From an uncultured Collinsella sp. (GTDB taxonomy: Bacteria > Actinomycetota > Coriobacteriia > Coriobacteriales > Coriobacteriaceae), in contig UQKW01000019.1 in the NCBI GenBank assembly GCA_900541885.1, forward strand, positions 1-41,972: 41,972 bases of DNA. Reading direction: 5' to 3'. Made by a program: the position numbers and the translations under genes. The notes below the pieces were generated by a model, which was not told the DNA's origin, ran no database searches, and was given only the letters and a program-made list of their open reading frames with translations. Shown here in pieces: positions 22,572 to 31,501 of the stretch (positions within the stretch are counted from its first letter, which is position 1; the number at the start of each line of letters is the position of its first letter).

Positions 22572-23210
22572 CTAGACCGAAAAGACGATCTTGCGGCAGT
22601 TCCAGAAGTACTGGGCGCCCGAGATAACGGTCAAGACAACGGCAACGGCATACAGGAAGCGCGACACCGAGTAGATGCCGAGCGTCAGCGCCACCGGGCC
22701 AAGGTGCAAGCCGGCCATAGCAAAAACGCACAGGTAACCGCAGATGGAGACCATCGTGGTTGCCGTCTTGTACTTGCCGAGCTTATCGGCCGCAACAACC
22801 ACGCCGGCCGCACTCGCAACCATGCGAAGGGCGCTCACCAGAAGCTCACGGAACAGGATAATGAATACGGACCACACGGTCACCGCGCCAAAATCCAAGA
22901 ACAGCAGCAGGGCCGAAAACACGAGCAGCTTATCGGCGATGGGGTCCAAGAATTTACCGAAGTCGGTGATCTCGTTGCGCGAACGCGCCAGATAACCGTC
23001 GACCTTATCGGTGCACGACAGGATCACATACAGAATGAAGGCAGCGGCGGCGAGCGGGCCGTCGAAGATGCTCCAATCCGTACCGGCAACACTCGTGTGA
23101 GAAAGCGCCGACACGATCATGAACACCGGGATAAAGACGATGCGAACGCACGTCACGATGTTGGCGGGCGTCCAAACACTCGTCAGTTCCTTATTGCTCT
23201 CGTTTGCCAC
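22572..23210 (-). CDS. pgsA: CDP-diacylglycerol-glycerol-3-phosphate 3-phosphatidyltransferase
   Basis: PgsA makes phosphatidylglycerol phosphate, the first step to phosphatidylglycerol, at the membrane. The 212-residue protein starts with TPANIVTCVRIVFIPVF, typical of PgsA. It has the CDP-alcohol phosphotransferase signature DGYLARSRNEITDFGKFLD followed by PIADK, and five or so hydrophobic segments. It lies in the order rimO-pgsA-cinA, common in Gram-positives, which supports the classical assignment for this copy over the one at 1676. It starts nine bases after the rimO stop. Confidence 0.94.
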   Translation of the reverse strand: MANESNKELTSVWTPANIVTCVRIVFIPVFMIVSALSHTSVAGTDWSIFDGPLAAAAFILYVILSCTDKVDGYLARSRNEITDFGKFLDPIADKLLVFSALLLFLDFGAVTVWSVFIILFRELLVSALRMVASAAGVVVAADKLGKYKTATTMVSICGYLCVFAMAGLHLGPVALTLGIYSVSRFLYAVAVVLTVISGAQYFWNCRKIVFSV

Positions 23211-23219
23211 GATGCTCTC

Positions 23220-24569
23220 CTACTCCACAACATGGCCGATAAGCTCATAGCAGAAGCTATCGGTAAACTCGACAGTCAGAATATCGCCCACAGATGCCTC
23301 GCTGGCATCCAGATGCACCGCGCCATCGGAATCGGGCGCCTGGAACCAGGCATGGCCGATCAGCTCGGCGCCGTCCTCGGTTTCTTCGATACCGTCGACG
23401 ATCACCTGGGCGCGCTCGCCCACATGTGCGGCGGTGGCGGCAAAACCGAGCGACTCGGCCAGGTCCATGGCCTCCTGGGCGCGCTCGAGCTTGACCTCTT
23501 CGTCGACCTGACCCTCCATCTTAGCGGCCAGGCTGCCCTCCTCCTGCGAGTAGGCAAAGACGCTCGTGTAGTCAAAGCCGACGGTGTCCATAAAGTCGAT
23601 AAGATCACGAAACTCGTCGTCGGTCTCGGTCGGGAAGCCGACCATGGCCGTGGAGCGAATCACGATACCGGGGATGCGCTCGCGAAGGTCGCGGAACAGA
23701 TCCTCGAGCTCCTGGCGCGAACCGGAGCGACGCATGGCCTTGAGGATGCGCGCGTCGCAGTGCTGCACGGGGATATCGATATAGGGCAGCACCTCGGGCG
23801 TATCGCGTATCGTATCGATGAATTCGTCAGTCATGCCCTCGGGCTGCAGGTAGAGCACGCGGACCCAGACGTTGTGCGGGCGCACGGCCTCAGCGACGGC
23901 ACGCAGCAGCTGTGCCAGATTGCGCGGCGAGCCCTCGGCGACGTCCTCGTCGGCAAAGTCGGTGCCCCAAATACCCGTGTCCTGGCCGATCAGCACGATC
24001 TCGCGCACACCGCCGGCAACCAGGTCGCGCACCTCGGAGATAATGCTCTCGGCATTGCGCGAATGATAGCGACCGCGAATGTAGGGGATCATGCAGAAGC
24101 TGCAAAAACGATTGCAGCCATCGGAGATCTTGACGTAGGCGACAGCGCCCTCGACAGTGCGCTTGACCTGCGGAATATAGGCTGCGATCTCACGCCCGAC
24201 ACCCAGTACGCCATCGATGACCGCCACGATGCCGTCCTCCTCGTCGGCCTTCACAAAGGCAGCGACCTCGGGCAGCTCGTCAGGCAGGTCGTCGCCATAG
24301 CGCGACGGCACACAGCCGCACATGACGATGGGGCAAGAACGAACGCCGTCCTGAACCTCGTTGGCGAGCTCGAGCGTGGTCTCGATGCTCTCGGACGTTG
24401 CGGAAGCAAGAAACGAGCACGTATTGACGATAGCGATATCGGCATCCTGCGGGTCGAATGCCTCCTCGTAGCCCGCGGCGGTCAAAAGAGAACGCATGCG
24501 GTCGGTGTCAACCTGGTTCTTAGCGCACCCGAGGGTGATGTAGAGCACGGAGCCCAACGGTGTATCCAT
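23220..24569 (-). CDS. rimO: Ribosomal protein S12 methylthiotransferase RimO
   Basis: RimO is a radical-SAM enzyme that methylthiolates an Asp of ribosomal protein S12. The 449-residue protein has YITLGCAKNQVDTDRM, IVNTCSF and CGCVPSRYG, with the three cysteines of the auxiliary cluster. The radical-SAM motif is DGCNRFCSFCMIPYIRGRY, and a C-terminal TRAM domain starts near residue 385. The GCAKNQVD motif separates RimO from MiaB, whose equivalent reads GCQMNQHD. It is 27 bases after yajQ in the same orientation. Confidence 0.95.
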   Translation of the reverse strand: MDTPLGSVLYITLGCAKNQVDTDRMRSLLTAAGYEEAFDPQDADIAIVNTCSFLASATSESIETTLELANEVQDGVRSCPIVMCGCVPSRYGDDLPDELPEVAAFVKADEEDGIVAVIDGVLGVGREIAAYIPQVKRTVEGAVAYVKISDGCNRFCSFCMIPYIRGRYHSRNAESIISEVRDLVAGGVREIVLIGQDTGIWGTDFADEDVAEGSPRNLAQLLRAVAEAVRPHNVWVRVLYLQPEGMTDEFIDTIRDTPEVLPYIDIPVQHCDARILKAMRRSGSRQELEDLFRDLRERIPGIVIRSTAMVGFPTETDDEFRDLIDFMDTVGFDYTSVFAYSQEEGSLAAKMEGQVDEEVKLERAQEAMDLAESLGFAATAAHVGERAQVIVDGIEETEDGAELIGHAWFQAPDSDGAVHLDASEASVGDILTVEFTDSFCYELIGHVVE

Positions 24570-24596
24570 GTTGGAGAGCGGTCCTTTCGAATGATA

Positions 24597-25094
24597 TTAG
24601 CGGTAGTTGGTGAACTGTAGCGGCTGGCCGTAGTCCTGGTCGCGCAGGAACTGGATCACGGTCTGCAACGCATCCTTCGAAGCAGAGGAAACACGCAGCT
24701 TGTCGGCCTCGATGGTCACCTTGACCTTGAGTTTTTGGTCCTTGATGTCCTTGTTGATCTTCTTGGCGGTCGCCTGGTCGATGCCCTCGACGATATGGCC
24801 GAACACACGCACGGTGCCGCCCGATGCCGCCTGAGGAGCATCCCACGAGACAGCCTTGAGGTCGATGCCGCGCTTGATGAGCTTGGAGCTCAGCACGTCG
24901 ATAATCTGCTTGGAGACAAAGTCGGCCGGGGCGTTAATCGTAAAGAGCTTGTCGCCCTTCGAAAGCTCGATCGTGGCGCCGGAATCCTTAAGGTCATAGC
25001 GCTGGGAAATCTCGCGCGTGGTCTGCTGAAAGGCGTTGTCGACCTCTTGCATGTTGACCTCGGACACGACGTCGAAGCTGGAATCTATAGCCAT
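24597..25094 (-). CDS. YajQ family nucleotide-binding protein (DUF520)
   Basis: The 165-residue protein is typical of YajQ in length. It begins MAIDSSFDVVSEVNMQEVDN and contains TREISQRYDLKDSGATIEL, GIDLKAVSW, a DIKDQKLKVKVTIEADKLRV segment and the C-terminal VIQFLRDQDYGQPLQFTNYR. Each stretch is close to the family consensus. YajQ proteins have two ferredoxin-like folds, bind nucleic acids or cyclic di-GMP in some species, and are often called tRNA- or phage-related; the role here is not fixed. GAAAGGAAAC precedes the ATG. Confidence 0.94.
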   Translation of the reverse strand: MAIDSSFDVVSEVNMQEVDNAFQQTTREISQRYDLKDSGATIELSKGDKLFTINAPADFVSKQIIDVLSSKLIKRGIDLKAVSWDAPQAASGGTVRVFGHIVEGIDQATAKKINKDIKDQKLKVKVTIEADKLRVSSASKDALQTVIQFLRDQDYGQPLQFTNYR

Positions 25095-25120
25095 GATGTT
25101 TCCTTTCGCGTACGAGCGGC

Positions 25121-26614
25121 TTAGTAGCTATCGTACGAATAGTCGGTAGAATCGGTGGGCGTCTGACCGTCAGTTGCGGTATCGGCGCCATCCGCGGACT
25201 GGGCATCGGTACCGTCGGTGGTATCGTTACCATCGGTGGCGTCGGCACCATCAGAACTCTCACCATTCTCGGAATCAGTCGTCTCCTTCTTGGGAACGGT
25301 GATTGTCACACGTGCCACGCCCGAGGTCTTGGTATCGTAACGGACCTTTTCACCGTTCTTGGTAACGGTGACATCGGAAGGCTTGGATGTGGTGATCTCG
25401 ATCGAGGACTCGGGCGTGTACTCCTGCTCAAAGGGGCCAGTCGCCTGGGCGCCATAGACCGACTTGCCGTCGACCTTGACCTCAATCCACGCGGTCTTTC
25501 CCTTGGCAACGGAGACCTTGACCTTCGTGACCCCATTCTCTTCCTTCTTGGCCGTCGTCTTGGTAGCGTCCGGATCAGTCGACGCATCCGTCGCCTCGTC
25601 GACCGTTTCGGACTTCTTAGAAGACTTCTTGGTCGTCGTCTTGGTAGCAGTGGGCGTCTCAGGCGTGGTCTCGGGCGCCGAAGATGCGCAGCCGCGCAGA
25701 AGCACCACGATGAGCACGATCAGCAGCAGCGCCACGGCACCGATGCCGGCGTAGACGATACGCGGATCGAGCCCGTTGTTTTGAGGAGTACGGGATCCGC
25801 CACGTCCACGACCGGAACTGCTGCGGCCGCCTCCCTGAGGCATACGACCACGATTGCTATCGGAACGGCCGCGATAGCCGCCCTGGCCCTGAAGGCTGCG
25901 CTGACCCGAGCGGGGCGCAAGTTCACCGCGGCCTTGATAGCCACGTTGGCCCGAACGCGGAGCCGAAGAGCGCTGGCCATACGGCTGTGATTGAGAGCGA
26001 AGACGCGGCGTCACCTGCGTGGTATCGGCATCCGCATAGCCACCGCGAGAGCGTCCCATAGAGGCACCACGGTAACCGCGATCGGAATAGCCGCCGTCGC
26101 CGTAGCCGGCACGAGGGTCACGCGCCACGCCGCGGGCAGCGGGAAGTGCACGGTCCTCGGGCATCGGCGTACTGCGGAACCGGTCACGCTGTGAGCGAAT
26201 CTCCTCGCCCGAACCCGTCTCGGTAATATAACCGGCCTGCTGAGGACGCTGTCCATAGCGGGTCGAACGACCGCCCTGAACCATCAGGAAGCGCCCGTTA
26301 TCGACCGAGGAACGCGAATTGACGTAGCCGGCGGCGTCCTGAAAACGACCGCCCTGCTGCGACGTTTCGCGTTCGTATGCCATCAGGTCGTCAAAGTAGG
26401 CATTGACGACCTCGCGCGGATTGAGGCCCAAAAAGCGAGCATAGCTCGAAATCATGCCCTGCGCATAGCCGCGCGGCGGCATCGAAGCAAAGTTACCGGT
26501 CTCGAAAAACTCGATGATCTGCGGCCTGATTTTGATGGTGTTGGCGACCTGCTGAATGGAAAGGCCCATTAGGCGACGCTGCTCGAGCAGCATGTCACCA
26601 AAGCGTGCAGCCAT
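25121..26614 (-). CDS. RodZ-like membrane protein with Arg/Gly-rich linker
   Basis: The 497-residue protein starts with an N-terminal helix-turn-helix of RodZ/HTH_25 type (residues 5-65, GDMLLEQRRLMGLSIQQVA...). A cytoplasmic linker very rich in Arg, Gly, Gln, Ser and Tyr follows (about 85-280), with many RGG/RGY-like units and the repeat APRSGQR twice. One transmembrane helix (about 287-307, VYAGIGAVALLLIVLIVVLL) leads to an extracytoplasmic DUF4115-like domain (about 350-450) and an Asp/Thr/Gly-rich tail with DGTD-like units. RodZ links the MreB cytoskeleton to cell-wall synthesis and helps set rod shape. Its start codon overlaps the ftsK stop by one base, so the two are coupled. The long low-complexity linker is unusual. 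Confidence 0.82.
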   Translation of the reverse strand: MAARFGDMLLEQRRLMGLSIQQVANTIKIRPQIIEFFETGNFASMPPRGYAQGMISSYARFLGLNPREVVNAYFDDLMAYERETSQQGGRFQDAAGYVNSRSSVDNGRFLMVQGGRSTRYGQRPQQAGYITETGSGEEIRSQRDRFRSTPMPEDRALPAARGVARDPRAGYGDGGYSDRGYRGASMGRSRGGYADADTTQVTPRLRSQSQPYGQRSSAPRSGQRGYQGRGELAPRSGQRSLQGQGGYRGRSDSNRGRMPQGGGRSSSGRGRGGSRTPQNNGLDPRIVYAGIGAVALLLIVLIVVLLRGCASSAPETTPETPTATKTTTKKSSKKSETVDEATDASTDPDATKTTAKKEENGVTKVKVSVAKGKTAWIEVKVDGKSVYGAQATGPFEQEYTPESSIEITTSKPSDVTVTKNGEKVRYDTKTSGVARVTITVPKKETTDSENGESSDGADATDGNDTTDGTDAQSADGADTATDGQTPTDSTDYSYDSY

Positions 26615-29394
26615 CAGAATCCTCCAAACTCACGATCTTCACGTGCCATCTCGGCGTCGACAGATTCCAGCGCGGCAAGCCCCTCCTCGTCCAACAGGAC
26701 CTCGCGCGGCTTGGAACCGTCGGGCGGGCCGACGACACCCTTTTCTTCCAGCATGTCCATAATACGCCCGGCACGCGCATAGCCAACCTTCAGACGACGT
26801 TGCAGGCCAGATGTGGAGCCAAGCTGCGATTCCACCACAATATGGGCGGCTTCCCAAATGAGCGGATCATCGTCTTGCGGCTCGGCTACTCCGGTGCGGA
26901 CAATGCCGCCGCCACCCACCATGGACATGGAAGCGGGCGCCACGGCAGACAGGATCTCCTCGTGGTAGTCGGGCTCGCTCTGCGACTTGACGAACTCGAC
27001 AATCTCGTTGATTTCGTCATCCGAGACAAAGCATCCCTGGATACGGCGAGGCTTGCCCCAGTCGACCTTGGAGAACAGCATGTCGCCCAAACCGGTGAGC
27101 TTTTCGGCACCCATCTGGTCGATGATGACGCGCGAGTCGATGCCCGTGGCAACGTTAAAGGCGATGCGGTTGGTGATGTTGGCCTTGATGAGGCCCGTCA
27201 CCACGTTTGAACTGGGACGCTGCGTGGCCACGATAAGATGAATACCGGCAGCACGGCCCAGCTGGGCGATACGCACGATCGAGGCCTCGACATCCTTACC
27301 GGCGACCATCATCAGGTCCGAGAGCTCGTCGATGATAATGACCAGATAGGGCATCTTTTGCGGCGGGTTATCGTAATGCTCAAACTCGCCGGCGGCCTGC
27401 TTTTCGTTGTAGGTCGAGATCTTACGCACGTTAAGGCGCTCGAAGACCTTCAGGCGACGCTCCATCTCGGACACGGCCCATTGCAGAGCGCTCGCGGCCT
27501 GCTTGGGCTCGGTCACCACGGGGACATAGAGATGCGGCAGACCGTTATAGCCCGCAAGCTCGACGCGCTTGGGGTCGACCATGATCAGGCGAACGTCCTC
27601 GGGAAGGGCGCGCATGAGCAGGGTCGTGATGATGGAATTGATCATCACCGACTTACCAGAACCGGTCGTACCGGCAATAAGCAGGTGGGGCATCTTGGCG
27701 AGGTCAGCGACAACAGGCGTGCCCTCGGCATCGCGGCCGATGGCGAGTTCGAGCGGACCGCCCTTCACATAGGGAAGCACGTCGCCCAGATTGACGTTTT
27801 GGCGCTTGCGATTGGGGATCTCGATGCCCACGAGCGAGGTGCCGGGGATCGGGGCAAAGATACGCACCGACTGGGCAGCGAGCGAAAGCGCGATATCGTC
27901 CTCGAGGCTCGAGATCTTGCTCACGCGCTCGCCCTCGCCAGGTTGCAGCTTAAAGGTCGTCACCGTGGGGCCGGCGATCCAGCCGACCACGCGGGCACTG
28001 CGGCCAAACTCAAGCAACGTGGACTGAAGCGACTCGGCAGTCTGTTCCAGCTCCTTGTCAGAAGACGCGGAGGACGCCGACTGCGGGTTGGCATACAGGA
28101 TTTCGAGTGGCGGAAGCTTAAGGCCATCCTCTTCTTCGCCCTCGTTATCCGCGGGGGCATTGACCGCTCCCCCATCGCTAGAAGTAGGCGCCTCGGCAGC
28201 GCCCGCGACAGCCGTATCGGCAACCTTGGGATGCTTCAAGAAGTCGGGAATCTGAGGTGCTGCCGAGACAGGATTCACGGCAAACGGCGGCTCGGACTCG
28301 TCGATCTTATCGGGGTCGTCTTCCATCGAAAGCTGACCGGTTACCTGGTCGCGCTTTGCATGGCAACGCGGCAGCAAAGTTGTCTTTGCGGTCTCAATCG
28401 GAGCCTCGTCGCCCTCGTCATCGCCCTCGGTGAGCTCAATCTCGCTATCGGACCAAGACGGGTCGGGCTCGCTTGTATTGAGCTTAGGCGCAGCCTTGCC
28501 CTTCTTGGCATGGCGGCGCGGCAGCAGCGTCGTCTTAGCGCGCTCAGCCTCAACCGACTCGGACACGTCGACAAACGGATTCTCGTCCTCGTCGTCATCG
28601 TCCAAAACCGGGTCCACATCGTTGCCCATGACCGTGGTCACGGCAGCATCGGAGCCCTTTTGACGAAGAATGCTCAGGTGCGGACGGGCAACGCCGGGCA
28701 CCGACAGGGCTTCGTCGTCACCCCACGGGCTGGCGTTGACATCGGCACGACGGCGCTCGGCAAAATCGGCCGCACGGTCGCGAGCAGAGCGCAGCACGCC
28801 ACCCACCGAAAAGCCGATGATGACCAAGCCCACGACGACAAGGCCCAACAGGACTACCATCGCGATAGGCTTACCCAGGGCATTCTGCAGCGCACTCGCA
28901 ATAAACGCACCGATGTAGCCACCCGAGGCGGACAGATTTTGCGGCGTGAACATAAGGTCACACGAGACACTCGTACCCGGCACCATCAGCGAAAGAATGG
29001 AGACGACGGCGATAAAGACCACGGCGCCGCCCGCAACAGAGCGCACGTTGAGCGGCGAGTCCTCGCCTAAAAAGAGCGTGGCGGCAAACAGCAAAATGAC
29101 GATCGGCAGCACGTAGGCGCCCAGGCCAAAGCCCAGGTGGTAAAAACCGGCAACAGCAGCCGTCACGGGCGCTGTTGCCGGAGAAATCACGGCAATAAAG
29201 GACGCAATCGCCAAAACGGCAATGACCACGCCGGCGATATCGCGATTGGCCGAGGGCTCCACCAAGGGCTCAAAATCGTCGAAGTCCGCCTCGTGGCCCT
29301 TATTGGCACGCAGATGGGAACCGGCACCCTTAGCAGATGCCGGTTGGTTATTGGCCTTATTGCCTTTGGCGTTTTGTGCAGATCCGCGCGCCAA
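26614..29394 (-). CDS. ftsK: DNA translocase FtsK/SpoIIIE
   Basis: FtsK pumps chromosome ends through the closing septum. The 926-residue protein has four transmembrane helices (about residues 52-200) and a variable acidic linker (about 205-440). The motor follows with Walker A in IAGTTGSGKSVMINSI (about 573-588), Walker B with IIIDELSDLM, and a C-terminal gamma winged helix (STSGLQRRLKVGYARAGRIM). The linker contains a duplicated basic motif, AKTTLLPRRHAK and AKTTLLPRCHAK, 50 residues apart. The start is TTG at 29394: GGAGG lies six bases upstream inside the end of rnj, and translation begins one base after the rnj stop. Confidence 0.96.
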   Translation of the reverse strand: MARGSAQNAKGNKANNQPASAKGAGSHLRANKGHEADFDDFEPLVEPSANRDIAGVVIAVLAIASFIAVISPATAPVTAAVAGFYHLGFGLGAYVLPIVILLFAATLFLGEDSPLNVRSVAGGAVVFIAVVSILSLMVPGTSVSCDLMFTPQNLSASGGYIGAFIASALQNALGKPIAMVVLLGLVVVGLVIIGFSVGGVLRSARDRAADFAERRRADVNASPWGDDEALSVPGVARPHLSILRQKGSDAAVTTVMGNDVDPVLDDDDEDENPFVDVSESVEAERAKTTLLPRRHAKKGKAAPKLNTSEPDPSWSDSEIELTEGDDEGDEAPIETAKTTLLPRCHAKRDQVTGQLSMEDDPDKIDESEPPFAVNPVSAAPQIPDFLKHPKVADTAVAGAAEAPTSSDGGAVNAPADNEGEEEDGLKLPPLEILYANPQSASSASSDKELEQTAESLQSTLLEFGRSARVVGWIAGPTVTTFKLQPGEGERVSKISSLEDDIALSLAAQSVRIFAPIPGTSLVGIEIPNRKRQNVNLGDVLPYVKGGPLELAIGRDAEGTPVVADLAKMPHLLIAGTTGSGKSVMINSIITTLLMRALPEDVRLIMVDPKRVELAGYNGLPHLYVPVVTEPKQAASALQWAVSEMERRLKVFERLNVRKISTYNEKQAAGEFEHYDNPPQKMPYLVIIIDELSDLMMVAGKDVEASIVRIAQLGRAAGIHLIVATQRPSSNVVTGLIKANITNRIAFNVATGIDSRVIIDQMGAEKLTGLGDMLFSKVDWGKPRRIQGCFVSDDEINEIVEFVKSQSEPDYHEEILSAVAPASMSMVGGGGIVRTGVAEPQDDDPLIWEAAHIVVESQLGSTSGLQRRLKVGYARAGRIMDMLEEKGVVGPPDGSKPREVLLDEEGLAALESVDAEMAREDREFGGF

Positions 29395-29395
29395 A

Positions 29396-31066
29396 CTAAA
29401 CCTCCATGACGACCGGGATGATCATCGGACGGGTGCGCGTACGGCTCCAGATAAAGTTAGAGAGCGAATCGCGCACGGCCTTGCGAATGGCATCGGAACC
29501 GCTGCTCGTAAAGCTAAACTTGCCCTTCTCGATCGTCTTCATAATGGACGCGGAGGCATCCTCGGAGAACTGGTCGTCGATGGCAAACGAGACGCCGCGG
29601 CCCGAGAACTCGATGGCCTCGATCTTCTTGTGCTTGAGTGAGACGATGGCAACAGCGGTAACCATACCGTCGTTGGCGAGCTTCTGACGATCGCGCAGGA
29701 CGATGGGGTCGGTATCGCCGATACGCAGGCCGTCGACGTAGACGACGCCGGACTCGACGGGCGTACCGCGTTTGACGATACCGCCGCGCATCTCGAGCGT
29801 GTCGCCGTTATCGAGGATAAAGATGTGATCATCCTTGATGCCCATCTTACGAGCAAGCTGGGCATGGGCACGCAGATGCACGGCCTCGCCGTGAACCGGC
29901 ATAAAGTAGGTGGGCTTGGCCATGGCCATCAGGAGCTTGAGTTCCTCCTGGCTACCGTGACCGGAGACGTGAACGAGAGCGCGGTTCTTATCCCACACGT
30001 CGCAGCCGAGCTTGGCTAGGCTGTTGACGACCTGCTGGACGGCCTTCTCGTTGCCGGGAACGGGAGTTGCCGAGAGGATGACGGTATCGCCCTCGTGGAT
30101 GGAGAGCGTCTTGTGCTCGCCGTTGGCCATGCGAGACAGGGCCGACAGCGGCTCGCCCTGCGAACCGGTGCACATGACAACGATCTTGTCGTCAGGCAGG
30201 TTATCAATGTCGAAGGCATCGATAATATCGGCATCGTCGATGTTGAGGTAGCCCAGCTCGCGCGCCACACGGGTGTTAGTGAGCATGGAGCGACCGGTCA
30301 CAACGACCTTACGACCGCACTTGCGGGCAGCATCGCAGATCTGCTGCAAACGATGAATGTGACTCGAGAACGACGCGACGAACACACGACCCGGGGCGTT
30401 CTTGATGGCGTGCAGCAAGTTGGGACCGACCTCGGCCTCGGACTTGGTAAAGCCGGGAACAGTGGCGTTGGTGGAGTCGGACAGCAGCAGGTCGATGCCC
30501 TGCTTGGCAAAGCGGCTGATAGCGGCATAGTCGGGCGTGACACCATCGATGGGCGTCTGGTCAAGCTTAAAGTCGCCGGTGTGCATAACGGTGCCCTGGT
30601 TGGTGCGGATGAACACGCCCAGAGCGCCGGGGATGGAGTGCGTCATCGAGAAGAAGTCGAGCGAGATGCCGCCGAGGTTGACATGGCTGCCGCCCTTGAC
30701 CTCGCGGAACTTGGGTGCGCGGATGCGGAACTCAGAAAGCTTGCCTTCGATAAAGCCAAGCGTCAGCTTGCTCGAGAAGATGGGCACCTTGTTGTTGAGG
30801 TCCTGCAGCAGATACGGAAGCGAACCGGTGTGGTCCTCGTGGCCGTGGGTGACGACGATACCACGGAGCTTTTCCTCGTTCTCCAGAACATAGGTGTAAT
30901 CCGGAAGCACCAGGTCGATACCGGGCTGGGAGTCATCCGGGAACATGAGGCCGGCGTCGACGAGCACCATGTCGTCGCCGCACTCGAAGACCGTCATGTT
31001 CTTGCCGATGCCGTCAAGGCCGCCGAGCGGGATGATCTTCAAGGGAGATGATTTTTTAGCTGCCAT
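29396..31066 (-). CDS. rnj: Ribonuclease J
   Basis: RNase J is a metallo-beta-lactamase/beta-CASP enzyme with 5'-3' exo- and endonuclease activity in mRNA decay and rRNA maturation. The 556-residue protein has GGLDGIGKNMT, the metal motif VTHGHEDHTGSLPYL (HxHxDH), the third and fourth motifs MTHSIPGA and MHTGDFKLD, and the beta-CASP segments VMCTGSQGEP and VSGHGSQEEL. The C-terminal domain is typical. AAGGAAAC lies about 13 bases before the ATG, a rather long spacing. It heads a tight series with ftsK and rodZ. A 435-base region without a recognised gene lies upstream. Confidence 0.96.
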   Translation of the reverse strand: MAAKKSSPLKIIPLGGLDGIGKNMTVFECGDDMVLVDAGLMFPDDSQPGIDLVLPDYTYVLENEEKLRGIVVTHGHEDHTGSLPYLLQDLNNKVPIFSSKLTLGFIEGKLSEFRIRAPKFREVKGGSHVNLGGISLDFFSMTHSIPGALGVFIRTNQGTVMHTGDFKLDQTPIDGVTPDYAAISRFAKQGIDLLLSDSTNATVPGFTKSEAEVGPNLLHAIKNAPGRVFVASFSSHIHRLQQICDAARKCGRKVVVTGRSMLTNTRVARELGYLNIDDADIIDAFDIDNLPDDKIVVMCTGSQGEPLSALSRMANGEHKTLSIHEGDTVILSATPVPGNEKAVQQVVNSLAKLGCDVWDKNRALVHVSGHGSQEELKLLMAMAKPTYFMPVHGEAVHLRAHAQLARKMGIKDDHIFILDNGDTLEMRGGIVKRGTPVESGVVYVDGLRIGDTDPIVLRDRQKLANDGMVTAVAIVSLKHKKIEAIEFSGRGVSFAIDDQFSEDASASIMKTIEKGKFSFTSSGSDAIRKAVRDSLSNFIWSRTRTRPMIIPVVMEV

Positions 31067-31501
31067 AGGTTAGTGTTGTTTCCTTTCTTCGAAACGGGTC
31101 TGAAACAACCGACGGGGCGCTTCTGGCAAACCGACCGCCGGGAACGTACAAACATGCATCACAGAGTCGATGCAATAACCACAGTATGATACCCATTTGC
31201 ACAACAACAGACCACCCATGCATCAAAGCCCCATCTGAACCTGTGTATCCCGCCGGTCAGGGCTCAGCGGCCCCGGCACGGGCTAAGTTTCCTGCTCTAC
31301 AGTCCTGCTCACGACGGAGGCCACATTAAGTGGCCTCCTGTTCGTGCGGAACTCGCGATAAACTTAACCCCCACACCCCTCACGCGGCGGGCAACCGTCG
31401 TTGGGCTTATCACTGACACGAATAAACCGCTTGTATATCGTCTGCTGGCTTGGCACGGTACAATACTTGCAGCTTTAATTCATGAATAAGTGGAGTTATT
31501 G
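31067..31501. other. Unassigned 435-base intergenic region between rnj and rlmD-like genes
   Basis: No protein gene is supported. The two flanking genes diverge, so it must hold both promoters. TACAAT at about 31460 may be the -10 of the plus-strand methyltransferase. The middle (about 31250-31400) is GC-rich and structured, with GCCC/GGGC pairing near 31270-31283 and a strong hairpin at 31310-31346. It may encode a small RNA or a leader of rnj. I do not recognise a known RNA family or riboswitch. Confidence 0.45.
31310..31346. repeat. Strong hairpin in the rnj upstream region
   Basis: GGAGGCCAC (31316-31324) pairs perfectly with GTGGCCTCC (31330-31338) around ATTAA, and an outer CACGA/TCGTG (31310-31314 with 31342-31346) extends it. 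No T-run follows on either strand, so it is more likely part of an RNA structure than an intrinsic terminator. Confidence 0.7.

Noticed and set aside
22083..24620. An 845-codon plus-strand open frame opposite cinA, pgsA and rimO
   Set aside because: It is antisense to three well-identified genes, is rich in His/Arg/Asp as expected of a shadow frame in GC-rich DNA, and matches no family.
27238..29070. A 610-codon plus-strand open frame opposite ftsK
   Set aside because: Shadow of ftsK; no motifs and no ribosome site.
19863..31281. GGCCCCGGCACGG present upstream of both RNase genes (19863-19875 and 31269-31281)
   Set aside because: A 13-base match is expected many times by chance in 42 kb of GC-rich DNA, and the flanks diverge; no pairing context supports a shared regulator.
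31067..31501. RNase P RNA, tmRNA, SRP RNA or a known riboswitch in the gap upstream of rnj
   Set aside because: No conserved core of these RNAs could be recognised on either strand; left as unassigned.
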